Positions 20,557 through 31,320 of a stretch of 41,826 nt of DNA are shown here, piece after piece. Position 1 is the first letter of the stretch. The number at the start of each line of letters is the position of its first letter. The DNA lies in contig JBBHKE010001542.1 of the NCBI GenBank assembly GCA_037447655.1, positions 1-41,826 of the forward strand. The letters are read 5' to 3'. Position numbers and translations under genes: made by a program. Below the pieces are notes generated by a model that worked only from the letters and a program-made list of their open reading frames with translations, did no database searches and was not told the origin of the DNA. Source of the stretch: Zygnema cylindricum (lineage: Eukaryota > Streptophyta > Zygnematophyceae > Zygnematales > Zygnemataceae).

Positions 20557-22285
20557 AAAGTCAAAATAGTGAAAAGAGTCTGCCATCAATTTCTAAAAAG
20601 AGTGAAAAGAATATAATGGAAGAAGAAGTGATTGTTATGAGAAGTCAAATGAAAGCTAGTGATAAATCTCATAATTTTATTTTAGAGGCTAAGTTAAATG
20701 AATTCCTTTTATAGCAATTACTGCAAGAGAGTGTAAGTGGTGACCCGAAATCTTATACGGAAGCTAGAAATTCGGGTGATTGGGAGTCTAAGTGGAAAGA
20801 TGCATTTGATAATGAATATAAATCTATTGTTGAGAATGAGACTTTTGAGGAAGTAGAATTGCTTGAGGGAAAGAAGGCCATAGATTTTAAGTGGGTATTT
20901 AAGACAAAAATTGGTGCTTTTGGTGAATTGATTAAGTATAAAGCAAGATTAGTTTATAAGGGATTTCAGCAGAAAGAGGGAATGGATTATACGGAGACCT
21001 ATGCTCCCGTGGTCAAGTTTGATTCTTTGAGGATGATCATCGCATTGGCGGCAGTCGAAAAGAAGCACTTCCATCAAATGGACGTGGAGACCGCCTTCCT
21101 CAATGGAGATCTCGAGGAGGAGGTTTATATGAAGATTCCGGAAGGAGTACCATCTAAACTCAGTTTAGTGTGGAGACTAAAGAAATCCTTGTATGGGTTG
21201 AAGCAAGCACCAAAGACATGGTATTTACGCGTACATAAGGTTTTGATTGATTTTGGATTTGTAAGAACAATTTCAGATTCTGGTGTATATGTGAAAGGAA
21301 ATGGAGTGGGTCAAATTATTTTGAGTGTCTATGTGGATGATTTCATTATGGTGTCAGATAGCTTAGAAAAAATTAAGGAATTTAAGTCATATTTGAAGAA
21401 GCATTTTAAGGTGACAGATTTAGGTGAAACAAAATATATATTGGGCATTGAGGTGATTAGGAGTAAATCCGGATGATTAAATTGAGTCAAGAACACTATT
21501 GCAAAGAAGTTCTTACTCGGTTTTCTATGTTAGGTTCTAAGCCCCTTAGCATACCTCTAGACCCGAAGTTACAACTTAGCAAATTTGATGAGGAAATTGT
21601 TAATGTCTTTTATAGAGAGGCAATTTGTTGCCTAATGTATTTGAGTGTAGGGACAAGACCGGATATTTTTGCAGCTGTTTCAATTGTAAGCAGGTACAAT
21701 CAAGCTCCAAAGAAGCATCATTGGGAATCGGTCAAGCGGATTTTCAGGTATTTGGCCGGAACATTGGACATTGGATTGGTTTATCGAAGTGGAGACGAGT
21801 TGGATTGCTTTGGATATTGCGATGTTGACTGGGGAGGAGACTTTGACACGGGAAAGTCCACCTCTGGTTATGCTTTTGTATTAAGTGGTTATGCTTTTGT
21901 ATTAAGTGGAGCGGCAATCCCATGGAGCTCCAGATTACAACACACGGTGGCTTTAAATTTAACTGAAGCGGAGTACATGGCGGCTTGTCATGCGGCGAAA
22001 GCTTCAATTTGGATTAAGGACATGTTGAGTGAATTAGGAATTTTTGTGAAGAGCATGAAGATTTATTCAGACAATATGAGTAGTATTGCTTTAGTGAAGA
22101 ATCCGGTGTTTCATAAAAGGACAAAACATATTAGAATTTTGTGGCATTTTGTGAGAGATTTGGTGAAAGATAAAGAGTTAGAATTTATATTTGTTCCTAC
22201 TTTAGAGGAGGCAGCAGATATGTTAACTAAAGCTGCAATGCATGATGTATTTGTTACAGGGAGACCTAAATTAGGGTTAATTTGA
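20557..22285 (+). pseudogene. Copia element 2 reverse transcriptase and RNase H
   Basis: The linker (20557-20850) has a TAG near 20714. RT shows WVFKTKIG near 20892, KARLVYKGFQQKEGMDY, QMDVETAFLNGDLEEEVYM near 21080 and the catalytic YVDDFIMV near 21330. A TGA at 21474 splits RT from the next frame, which continues with SRYNQAPKKHHWESVKRIFR, the RNase H acid in CDVDWGGD near 21820, SSRLQHTVALNLTEAEYMA near 21930, SDNMSSIAL and KRTKHIRI near 22120. A 21 bp perfect tandem duplication at 21866-21907 repeats GYAFVLS within RNase H without breaking the frame; it should disturb the fold next to the conserved STSGY segment. Confidence 0.95.
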
Positions 22286-22312
22286 GTTTGTTCAGTAGTT
22301 AGTATAAATCCT

Positions 22313-22329
22313 CACATTGAGAGGGGGAA
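22313..22329 (+). other. Polypurine tract of copia element 2
   Basis: GAGAGGGGGAA lies directly before the 3' LTR start TGTTAAG at 22330, the expected position of the plus-strand primer. Confidence 0.85.
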
Positions 22330-23423
22330 TGTTAAGATTGCAATGTGGGATTTTGTCAATGTTGGTTCGTTTTTAGTGTGGGTCAGTTTTGTCGCGCGTC
22401 ACGTCGCGCATTTTGTTTCGCTTCATTAGTACTCTTAGTTTCGTTTGATTAAGTGTGGACAGTTTAGTCTATTTCGTTTGTGTACGGGACTTCTAGTACT
22501 TTCGGTTCGTGCGTAGTATTTCTAGCACTTTCGTTTCACGTAGGTTAAGTCGTACTTTAAGTATTCTACTTCTAGACGTTTCGTTTCGAGAATTTTCAGT
22601 TTGTGTCGTACTCTATTTTGCGTCCAAGTACACCGCGCATCGTAATAGAGTAATGAAAAAATTAGAGTAAAAAAAGAGAAAAAAATAATTAGAGTAGTTT
22701 ACTCTAATTTATGTGATAGAACTGTTTCAAAAAGGAATTTACTCTAATTTATGCGGTGTACTCTAATTTGGCAAGCTAATATCCTCTACCGTAAATAAGG
22801 TATTTGTACAGAATCTGACAAAACGTACAGTTTATCGTCACTATGACGTTTGCACTACGCGGCTTGTTAAAACGCAGTTACATGATAATGGCCTGTATTA
22901 AATCATTATTTGTACTTTTTTTCTTATAAAAGTACAATTTTGCACGGTCGGACGCCGTCCGTACTCCACACTATTTAAAACGAACATATATTAGAATTAA
23001 AAACGTTAATTAAGCCTTACCTTAAATAGCATAATGAAAAAATTAGAATCATTTTCACTATTTGATGTGATAGAGTCGAAATTTCGAGCGACCGAATTAG
23101 AGTAGTTTACTCTAACTACGATTCGCGGTGTACATGTGACGCTTCTAGAATTAGATTTATGGATGTAATCTAGTGACTAAGTTAAAATGTCAGCCAGTGA
23201 GGGATTAGGTAATAACGAAGGAAGAATTAAGGAGAAATTATTGTAGAGTTAATGTATGAGAATTAATGTGAATTTCCTCTTCTGAATTATGTAATGCCTC
23301 TATCTATGTTCATGAGAATTTAATGTGTATGAGCTGGTTGATAATTGATTTAAGTTAAATTCGCTTCCCCATTGTGTAATTTGTCAATTTTCTACGCATT
23401 CCGATTGAGTCTCGATCCTTTCA
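22330..23423 (+). repeat. 3' LTR of copia element 2, split by a MITE
   Basis: Two LTR parts, 22330-22630 and 23131-23423, flank a 500 bp insert. Removing the insert and one TA restores 592 bp, equal to the 5' LTR. Ends are TGTTAAG...CCTTTCA. No convincing 5 bp host duplication is seen outside the two LTRs (CCTGT on the left, TGTGT on the right). Confidence 0.95.
22631..23130. mobile_element. Family B MITE, copy 1, inserted in the 3' LTR
   Basis: Starts CACCGCGCATCGTAAT and ends TAACTACGATTCGCGGTG, imperfect inverted repeats of the CACCGCG/AGAGTAA type. It is flanked by TA at 22629-22630 and 23131-23132. The 5' LTR has CAAGTACATGTG uninterrupted at the same place, so the TA is a true target duplication. 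It contains no coding capacity. The TA duplication points to the Tc1/mariner (Stowaway) type. Confidence 0.93.
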
Positions 23424-23623
23424 TGTGTGAGGTAGAACTGGTGGAGGAGTTATGCTGGAGGTCAGTTTAAACGGATTTGAAATAATGTTTAACCGTTTTT
23501 TAGACCTTTTTTGAAAAACTAACGAAATATTCTGTTTCAAATTCATTTTCTGATTCCGTTATTTTCAGCTTCAAATTCAGTTTTTGATTCCGTTACACTT
23601 ACAATTTCAGGTGAAGATTCAGT

Positions 23624-23709
<86 letters not shown>

Positions 23710-25305
23710 ATCTACAGTTGCAAATTCAATTTCACTCGCACTTTTGTTTCAGTTCAGTTTTTCATGCAGATAGTTACATGTTCTAGTTGCAGTTTTTCCA
23801 AAATTTGAAGTCTTTTTGTCAAAAAAATAACTCAATTATTCCTTTTCATATTTTATTTTCTGAACCTTTTTGTTGTTTTAAGATTCATTTACGTAGTAGT
23901 TTTCAAACATTTTCAAACATTTTTGGACTATTTTCAGTGTAATGCTAGTATTACACTTATTTGAGTGGTTTTCAAGGATTTAAAATCTCATATACTTTCA
24001 TTTTTCAGAAGATTATACTTTGTAATATTTGCTTTCTAAACTTTGATGTTGTTTAGAGCTTCTATTTTCCATTTTTTTTACTCTATTTTGTGATTTTTTC
24101 AGTTTCATTTCAGTTTTTAGATGATAATTCAAATTCCATCTTCTATTCCGTTTTCAGTTTCAGTTTCATTTGTTGATTCAGTTTTGTTTTCCCGCAATCC
24201 ATTTCCAATCCATTGTAAAAAAAAAAAAAAAAAAAAACATGTTTGTCCGTTTATCTTTTATAGGACAAATCCAAACCGTTAATTTAAGACAAAAAAAAAA
24301 CAGTTTTTCTGCTCTGTTTCAGTTTCCTATTTTCCTCAACTACAATTTTGGTCCAAACTGCAGGTCGCTGGAATCACTTTAACTAGGCGGATTTGGTTCG
24401 GGTTTAATGGCTCGAAGAACTCTAAACATTATGTTTTGGGTCACTTGTGATGTTCAAATTGTGATGGTTTAAGGCATTGTTTTGCCCTTTTTGATGTAAA
24501 AAATGTGATGTTTGGTAAAGCTGGTTTTCAAGTAAGATTTTTTTTTTCCGAATAATACATGAATACAATGAATAGCTCGTCTCTTATCCAACTCTTCGTC
24601 TTATAAGCTATCTAAGTTTTGTTATTTCAATAGTCATATTATATTGTGCATATATATTTATACCAGCGTGAACTTTTTTTCTTGTTGTTTTATGGGTTTG
24701 TTTTTCCATGGAATGTTTCGTCTTCTTTTCAGGTGTTTGATGTTCCATAGTGTTGCACATATTCGCGTATTTTGAGTTTTTGAACAATTTTCACATGGTA
24801 TTGCGAAGGCTTTGTTGTATGCTATTGTTGTAATCTGTGAACACCTCGAGCCATCATTTTCTCAAAAGGTACACAAATTTGATATCTAATAAACATTTGT
24901 TTTAAACTGAAATTCATTTTCGAAGTTTGGAAAAAAAAACACACAAAGTATTGGAATTTTACACTAATTTAAAAATCATTCGAGAAAATAAGATGAAAAA
25001 CCACCAATGAACATTCATTCAAGATATATATAACATAAAAAATCCAGTTGGAAAAAATGTGAGAGTGTATGTTCATGAATATAAAAATAAAGTTACACCT
25101 TTGCTTACATTTGAAAACCTCGAAGATGGAGACTCGAAAAGTAAATTCCCATTTCAAACTCCAATAGTGGATCCTTCATTAGATATTCATGAACTAAAAT
25201 ACAACTATTAAAAGGAAAAATAAAGATTATCTCTTGAAGCAAACAACATCAACTTCATTAGTGTTCGATTTCCATCCATCAAGTCCAAGTTATCTCACGG
25301 TAATT
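23424..25305. other. T-rich non-coding region with microsatellite
   Basis: No gene recognised. The plus strand is T-rich with loose repetition of TTCAGTTTCA and TTCAAATTCAGTTT. An (AT)n run sits at 23626-23704 and an A21-like run near 24217. It is the right flank of copia element 2. Confidence 0.55.
23626..23704. repeat. (AT)n microsatellite
   Basis: About 39 uninterrupted AT dinucleotides, directly visible. Confidence 0.98.
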
Positions 25306-25309
25306 ACTA

Positions 25310-25925
25310 TTATTAGCCTATTATTTGCCCCACCCATACATCCACTCTAAATACTCCGCACTTGTAAAACAATGTTATTTACCCTTTTATACATCCACAT
25401 TAAATACTGTGCACTTGTCATAAAATGGTTTTTGCCATTATATTACTTGTACACTAAATGTTGTGCACACTATGGGACAATATCATTTGACCCTCTTTCA
25501 CATCTACACTAACTATTGTGACATCCGACAATGTGAGTTGCTCCTCTCAAACATCCACACGAAATTTTGTACACTGTCAGACGATTTGATTTGCCTCTCT
25601 TCTTTATCCACACAAAATACGACAATGTTTTCCGCTACTCCTATACATCCACGCCAAATGCAGTTTACATTGTCAGACAATGTTCCTCTCATACATCCAC
25701 ACTAATTGCTAAGTACTTTGTCTGACTATTATTTGCCCCACCTATACATCTACACTGAATATCGTGCACTTGTCAAACAATGTTGTTTGCCCTTACAATA
25801 CTTCCTCACTACTTGCTTTTTACAATGTATGACAATGTTTTTTGACCCTCTTTACATCTACAATAAATACTCTAAACTTTGACAATGTGGTTTGCTCCTC
25901 ACAAACATCCACACGAAATGATTAT
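25310..25925. repeat. Degenerate satellite, about 12 units of about 52 bp
   Basis: The core ATACATCCACACTAAATAC (with variants) recurs near 25337, 25392, 25444, 25499, 25549, 25603, 25643, 25691, 25743, 25800, 25853 and 25903. The spacing is 40-57 bp. Each unit continues with a GCACTTGTC..ACAATGTT part and a TTTGCCCCTC part. Confidence 0.85.
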
Positions 25926-26038
25926 AAAGCTCTTACATAAAATTTTCACCAAAAGTTAAAAACAAAAGGGGTGCATAAAGCCAATACGATTGGCTTCGAA
26001 ACTCAAGTTCACTACGTTTTCATAGCATAGAACAACTA

Positions 26039-26252
26039 CACCGCTACTCGTTACTAGTGTTAAAGTTTTTTTCGCCAGTTAAAACATCATTTCTCCACGC
26101 ACACTTGTCGGTGTCAATCGGAGACCGCCAACAGGGAGATGAACAATCCTGCCTTCCAATAGCAACCATCGGATTGACAATCCCACTGTGTGCACGGAGA
26201 AAAGATGGTTTAAGTGGCGAAAAAACCTTAACACTAGTAACGATTAGCGGTG
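26039..26252. mobile_element. Family C MITE, copy 2 (best preserved)
   Basis: 214 bp with long inverted ends of roughly 60 bp. The left end is CACCGCTACTCGTTACTAGT followed by an AAAACATCATTTCTCC block. The right end has GGAGAAAAGATGGTTTAAG and closes with GTAACGATTAGCGGTG. It is flanked by TA on both sides. There is no coding capacity; the middle is about 90 bp. Confidence 0.88.
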
Positions 26253-26724
26253 TAGCTAAACAAATTCGTGGTTGCCCGAAAGTCCATATTTGTTTAAAAC
26301 AGGACGACCAAAAAAAAAAACATTTCGGTTTCAATTTCTGTTCTAGTCAATGGTCTTTCACGCTACACTCAGGTAGAAATCATTCTTAAAAATGTCCCTT
26401 AAAATATAAATTTTGCTCTGTTATAATAGCAGGAACTTTGGTACACGAGAAAAAAGGAAATTAACTCAAATTTAAATACAAATTGCCGCAGAAAACAAAC
26501 TATCACAAATTGAAGTACAAATTCCACACAAATCAGCCTGCATTTAGCATATACCTGAACTTGTCCAAAACTGTCCTGTTTTTGGCAGCTTCGCGAGTTT
26601 ATTCCTTATTTATAACCACTACTCTATTCATCCGTTTTCTATTGTTGAATAAATTGAGCTTCTTTTTCTGAAATAATCTAACATTAATTTTTGGCTGCAT
26701 ATATACCTATAGATGTATATATAA

Positions 26725-27524
26725 TTAACTGTTTTCTGGTAATGCTTGAATCTCTGAGGGGCTTTCATTCCCAAAAATTAAAATTTGCTCCGCAACCAGC
26801 TTCTCTCTTTCTACAACAAAACAACTATCGACAGATCTCCGACCAGAAAATGGATCCCTACCAAAAACAAAAGTATCTTCAGCTTTAAGATCTTTCACAA
26901 ATCTTTCGTCGAGACTATGTCTTTTTTCGAGACGGGGAGTCTTCCCAACAGAGTGTCTCCTAGTTATCAAATTACTAACTCCGTGACTTACTTTTCCCAT
27001 TTTTCCAGCCATTCTCCTTATAACTCCTTTGGCCTTCTCCAACATCGTCATTGGCTCGGTCCATTCCGTCCGATTATTCGACTTTTGACACCTTTTTAAC
27101 GCTTCTTTCCTCGAAACATCTATCTGTTCTGTCTTTTCCGTCCGATTATTCGATATTTGACGCCTTGATATCACTTCTTTATTCAAAACATCTGTTTGTT
27201 CTGTCCTTTCTCCGCGATTTTTTAACCTTTGACGCCTTGTTAAAACTTCTACAGCCGAAACAGCTTTATTCGGAGGACCGGCAACAGAGGCAATTGCGGC
27301 CGGATGTCCCACTTTCTTTGGTCGAAAGAAGGACATTAGTTTGCTGACGTCATCTTCTGGCTGACCACTGCAAGGTTGCCACGTGGCAGCACTATTATTG
27401 GGTGATACTTGCGAAGGACCCTCTGCAGATCTCAAAAGAAAACGAGTTTGGAGTTGCCACATGGCATGAGCCTGTTGGACCATTTTGATCGCCGTTATTT
27501 CGTTCATACCCTCGTGGGGGTGAC
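26725..27524 (-). CDS. Last exon of unrecognised host gene
   Basis: Minus-strand exon from the acceptor GTCTGCACAG (AG at 27526-27525) to a TAA at 26727-26725. It joins the upstream exon in phase: GAA A|GT CAC, reading HGES-HPHEGMNEI. The first 60 residues are helix-like (NEITAIKMVQQAHAMWQLQ). Residues about 85-160 form three head-to-tail 24-residue repeats, RRQ-x-NNRTE-TEQ-type (27035-27253). The tail is basic, then acidic. I do not recognise a family. Reading upstream of 27525 would give a Leu/Ser-rich artefact from the intronic CT tract, so I reject that start. Normal amino-acid composition and absence of stops over 265 codons support coding. Confidence 0.68.
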
Positions 27525-27794
27525 CTGTGCAGACATTCAAAAATAACAGAATGAGTTTCAAAATTGGTTGGAGAGAGAGAGAGAGACGGAGAGAGAGAGA
27601 CAGGGAGAGAGAGAGAGAGAGGGGGAGAGAGAATGAGGGAGAAAGAGGGAGAGAGAGAGTGAGGGAAAACAAAGTGTTAAACAATCAACCAAACAAACCA
27701 ACATTTCATCACGTCTCATCGATCCGAATCTCACCAGAATCACTTCACCTTCCCCAAATCCCATCACCACCTTCTTGTCGATCCCTATACTTAC
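27525..27794 (-). other. Intron with CT-rich tract
   Basis: Donor GTAAGTAT at 27794-27787 follows GGGGAAA. Acceptor TTTTTGAATGTCTGCACAG ends at 27525. Length is 270 bp. It contains a long pyrimidine-rich microsatellite (27568-27662, TCTC and CCCTCTC units on the minus strand). Both splice sites match plant consensus and preserve the frame. Confidence 0.72.
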
Positions 27795-28133
27795 TTTCCC
27801 CATGTGCCATCTGTAGCCACTGTGACAGCGCCTCCATCCTCCCCGGCAAAAAGGCCGTGACGTCACGCAGGCCTCGGAGCAGCGGCGCCATCGCGTCATC
27901 TTCTGCGATTCCGACCACTCTCCAGATGCCACCTGTCCGTACGGCAGCTACCGCCCGCACCAGATACACCTCCCCCGCACTCGCCGCCCCCGAACGCCGA
28001 TGTCCACCACCTCCACCGGCGCCCAAGATGATCCGCACCTCCTCGCACCGCTCTTCCCTGTACCACTCTTTTGTGTACCGTACTTTCCAGTACCACATTG
28101 TCCTGTACCGCACTTTTCAGTACCACACCTCTC
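27795..28133 (-). CDS. Internal coding segment of the same gene
   Basis: This frame encodes AGEVYLVRAVAAVRTGG, IWRVVGIAEDDAM and LLRGLRDVTAFLPGRMEAL, then WLQMAHGE up to the donor at 27794. Composition is that of a folded protein. The frame is open from a TGA near 28134, inside the 15 bp minisatellite. The upstream candidate coding frame (28140-29063) is in another phase, so either a short intron or a frameshift lies in 27950-28270. I cannot place it. The Gly-rich stretch near 28015 is GC-rich. Confidence 0.6.
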
Positions 28134-29063
28134 TGTGCCAGACTTTTCTATTTCGCACTTTTCCGTACCGCACTTTTCAGTACCGTACTTTTCTGAACCG
28201 CACTTTTGTGGATCGCATTTCTCCGTACCGCACTTTTCGCACTTTTCTGTACTGCAGTTTTCCGTACCGGAGCCATGGGTACCATCGGAGATGGTACTGT
28301 GGTTGATGGTACTATGATTTTCCAGCATGGTTTGTGGGAGAAATCCGAGGTTGTACGGAGAGTGGAAGTCTTGAGGCTTATCTGGGAGGGAGGAATTTTG
28401 TGTGGTATCCACAGTATTTGAGGATTTGGGGTTTTGAGAGGAGGGGAGAGGAGAGATGGGAGAGCCCATTGGGGTGGTGCACACGAATCGAAAAAGGATG
28501 TCAGTTTTGTGGGAAAAGAAGGAGTCTTTATAGGAAAAATAGAAGGGAGAGGGGAAGGAGGCAGGGAAGGAGGAGGAGGAGGAAGTTGAGGCGGCAGGGA
28601 AGGAAGAGGAGGAGGAAGAAGTAGACGTGCGGGAGAAGCTGGAGGAAGGGGAGATGGAGGGAGAGCGTGGTGGAGAAGGTGGGTATAGGGAGGGAGTGAG
28701 AGAGGAGGAGGAAGAAGGAGGTGGGTAGAGAGAGATGTTCCTCCATGGACTAATAATGCGTTCCGAAATCTCGGAGCTGAGGACTCGTGACGTCATCAGA
28801 CTTGCCACCTGGCATTTGTCAGGATCCCCCAGAAACAAAGAGTGGTCTCCTCTTGGTAACTCTCCGCTGATGATAAAGGTGACGTCATCTCCTGGTACGG
28901 AATACCCCGTGGCAGAGCCATTTTCACTCTCCTTGGAATTGGGAGCAGGGAGGGAGGGAGAGGAGTCTAATTTTGGAGGATGCCACGTGTCAGAATGGGA
29001 GAGGACAAGATGAGGGAGATGGTTTTTCCAGGCGGATTGTTGCTTGGTGCTTGAGGAGGTCAT
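27950..29063 (-). CDS. Probable 5' exon of the same gene, with Ser/Pro-rich region and GTEKC repeats
   Basis: The start is the ATG at 29063-29061 in CACAACATGACC (A at -3), just after the CCCT tract, which I take as leader. The first 120 residues look protein-like (VPGDDVTFIISGELPRGDH, MTSRVLSSEISERIISPW). Then come about 100 Ser/Pro-rich residues, and near the end about 14 units of a Cys-Gly-Thr-Glu-Lys repeat (28060-28270). The frame stays open above the ATG only because of the repeat tract. The end of this exon is uncertain; the frame closes at 27948. No known domain is recognised. It may be a secreted or cell-wall-like repeat protein or simply disordered. Confidence 0.5.
28060..28270 (-). 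repeat. 15 bp minisatellite AAGTGCGGTACGGAA in coding sequence
   Basis: About 14 imperfect units, each encoding Lys-Cys-Gly-Thr-Glu in the frame of the 5' exon. All unit length changes are multiples of three in that frame, which weakly supports past coding selection. Confidence 0.85.
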
Positions 29064-29065
29064 GT

Positions 29066-29119
29066 TGTGGGAGGGAGGGAGGGAGGGAGAGGGAGGGAGG
29101 GAGGGAGAGGGGGAGAGAG

Positions 29120-29151
<32 letters not shown>

Positions 29152-29480
29152 GGAGGGAGGGAGGGAGGGAGGGAGGGGGAGAGAGAGGGAGGGAGGGGAG
29201 GGGGAGAGAGAGAGGGAGGAAGAGAGGGAGGGAGGGAGGGAGGGAGGGATGGAGGGAAGGAGGGAAGTAGGGAGGGAGGGAGGGAGGGAGGGAGAGAGGG
29301 AGGGAGAGAGAGAAAAAGAGAGGGAAATTGGAAAATTTTACAGTGAGTGCAGCAAGAGGAAAGAACTTGAGAAAGGAGGAAGAGAGGGATGAGAGTAAGT
29401 ATAAAAAACGAGAGAGAAGTAGAGAGAGAGGGTTGAGAGAAAGGAGGGAGAGATGGAGGAGAGAGGGAGGAGAGCAGCGA
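29066..29480. repeat. (GGGA)n/(GA)n purine tract, leader side of the gene
   Basis: Long GGGA and GAGA runs on the plus strand, CCCT/CTCT on the minus strand, directly before the candidate start codon. CT-rich leaders are common in plants. Length of more than 400 bp makes triplex or H-DNA formation likely. Confidence 0.95.
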
Positions 29481-29565
29481 AGAGAGTGGCACTAATAGGG
29501 AACATGCAAAAAAAAGTATTATCGGCAAAATATCACTCCTTGGTGGCATACGACATCGATGCATC

Positions 29566-29579
29566 ATCGCACGTGCGAT
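29566..29579. promoter_or_regulatory. 14 bp palindrome with G-box core upstream of the gene
   Basis: ATCGCACGTGCGAT is a perfect palindrome around CACGTG, about 500 bp before the candidate start codon at 29063. CACGTG is the bZIP/bHLH G-box in plants. Function is inferred only. Confidence 0.4.
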
Positions 29580-29599
29580 TTCAGCTGGGGATTGGGTTT

Positions 29600-31310
29600 T
29601 TGACGATATGATGTGGCGTGTTTCCAAGAAAGGTGGAAAATTTCGTACGCACGGGTACAACATAGGCAGATCGTACCGCGTCTCGCTTTTGTAGTTTTTC
29701 CATTCATATTATGACACGAGCGAGTTCTTCCTAACGGACAATCTGCTTTGTACGGTTTGAGCGGACATTCTGATTTTATTTCACCGGATTTGTCACGCGA
29801 CGAATACATACTTCGTTTGTCGCAACGTGGCAGCTGCATGAGAAATAGAGAATTTGGACCGTCGGATATAAATTCTTCGCGCGTGTAAGAGTACAAAAGT
29901 CTACAAACTGTCTTTTCCGCCCGCTGCCAAAAGCAAATGTCTTTTATGACTCACAGTGGCTCCAAGTCGCAAACCGACACACGGAGCCGCAGGGAAATCC
30001 GATTCTTTGGAAGGAAAAGTCCTCTTGCAGTGGAATAACGACAAAATTCTACGGTAGATCCAACAGGTACAGTACAATCGTCAATGACTGTGATAGCAGC
30101 TGTACGGACCAGATTCTGATAACGACAAAAAACCTTTTCCATGAGGTACATCGCTTAAAACTTATAATGTGGGATAGCTTTTGGGAATACCTATATATAT
30201 GGCTCTAAAAAAAAAACAAGTTTTTGGCGCTTCTGATGGAAGTTTTGTCGCGATGTACTTCCCCCGAGCTCCATTTTTTTTGTCTTATTGGATCTTTGGT
30301 CAGCCCTACCAAAGATCGAAGAAATTGGAAACTCGACGCGGGCTATCTCCTTATCACACGCTAGATTCTGCCACGTGTCTTCGATGAAACATGTACCGCC
30401 TTTGATATCATATCGTTATCTTCGAAGCGGCGGCGCCGTCACGCTCGCACGAAAAGATTTTAAATACGACAAGATTTTACATGGAAAAGATTCGTGAAAA
30501 TCTGTCGCCATGTTTCCATCCTTTCGCGCCGACATCTTTTGACTTTTCTTGAATCAAAGTGCAGTAGCATCAAAGTATAGTACAGTACTGTACGGCTTTA
30601 TCCGTAGGGAGTCCTAAAACAAGTGGTCCAAAACGGATACTTGGATCGAAGGAAACGATGGAGTAATATTATAAGTCCTGATTTCCGTGTACTTTTTTGT
30701 CGCGATGTGAGGAAAATGCTATTTTTCATTTTTTTGGCAATGATTATCATAACGAAATCCTATATTCAATCTCGAGGGAAATGCTGACGTGTCCACCGGC
30801 ACCCTGGATTGCGGGCAGAATTAAAATTCTTACTTTTGTCTTATTATAAAAAGGAAGTGAAAAAGGATGAACAATATTGAGCCATGGCATTTTTGAAAAG
30901 GACAAATCGAGGAATATACTGTACTTGGAACAAATGAAGCTATTTTGAGCCAATAGGAGTTCGCTGCCGTGAATAACATTAATATTTTTTGACGACTTCG
31001 TAATTTTTTTTAGGTCTATGCAAAACATTTTTTGTTTACACGATCACCGGTAAATCGATCACGATTCTGTATATATTCAAAAAAAATGATTCCACAAATG
31101 ATTTTTGAGTGTAAATCAAGAAGATACGATTTCATACGTGGCTAGTACGGAATAACAATCCAAATTAGTTTCAATTGAGTGTTTTCTTGATCTAAAATAG
31201 TAAAATCATAACCAATAATGTTAATAACAAAGGTTCGTGTTGAAAATTAAAACTATAATATCCTGCTTTTAGTGGAGCATGACCACTTTAAATTTACTAC
31301 TCTCGATTAG
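29600..31310. other. Intergenic region, no gene recognised
   Basis: Only short ORFs without motifs (for example 29951-30151 and 30747-31028, both minus). CACGTG also occurs near 30372. GTACAGTACTGTAC, a perfect palindrome, lies near 30578. Confidence 0.45.
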
Positions 31311-31320
31311 TTGTACACTA

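Noticed and set aside
16876-23428. 5 bp target duplication of copia element 2
   Set aside because: CCTGT and TGTGT match at only three of five positions; not accepted.
25310-25925. CRISPR-like direct repeats
   Set aside because: Units are degenerate along their whole length with no constant repeat/variable spacer structure, and the genome is eukaryotic.
27527-28306. Plus-strand 259-codon ORF ending in RTFQYRTF-type repeats
   Set aside because: Antisense shadow of the minisatellite and of the better supported minus-strand exons; it starts in an intronic GA tract.
29044-29346. Plus-strand ORF of Gly/Arg/Glu repeats
   Set aside because: Pure translation of the GGGA microsatellite; no non-repeat sequence supports coding.
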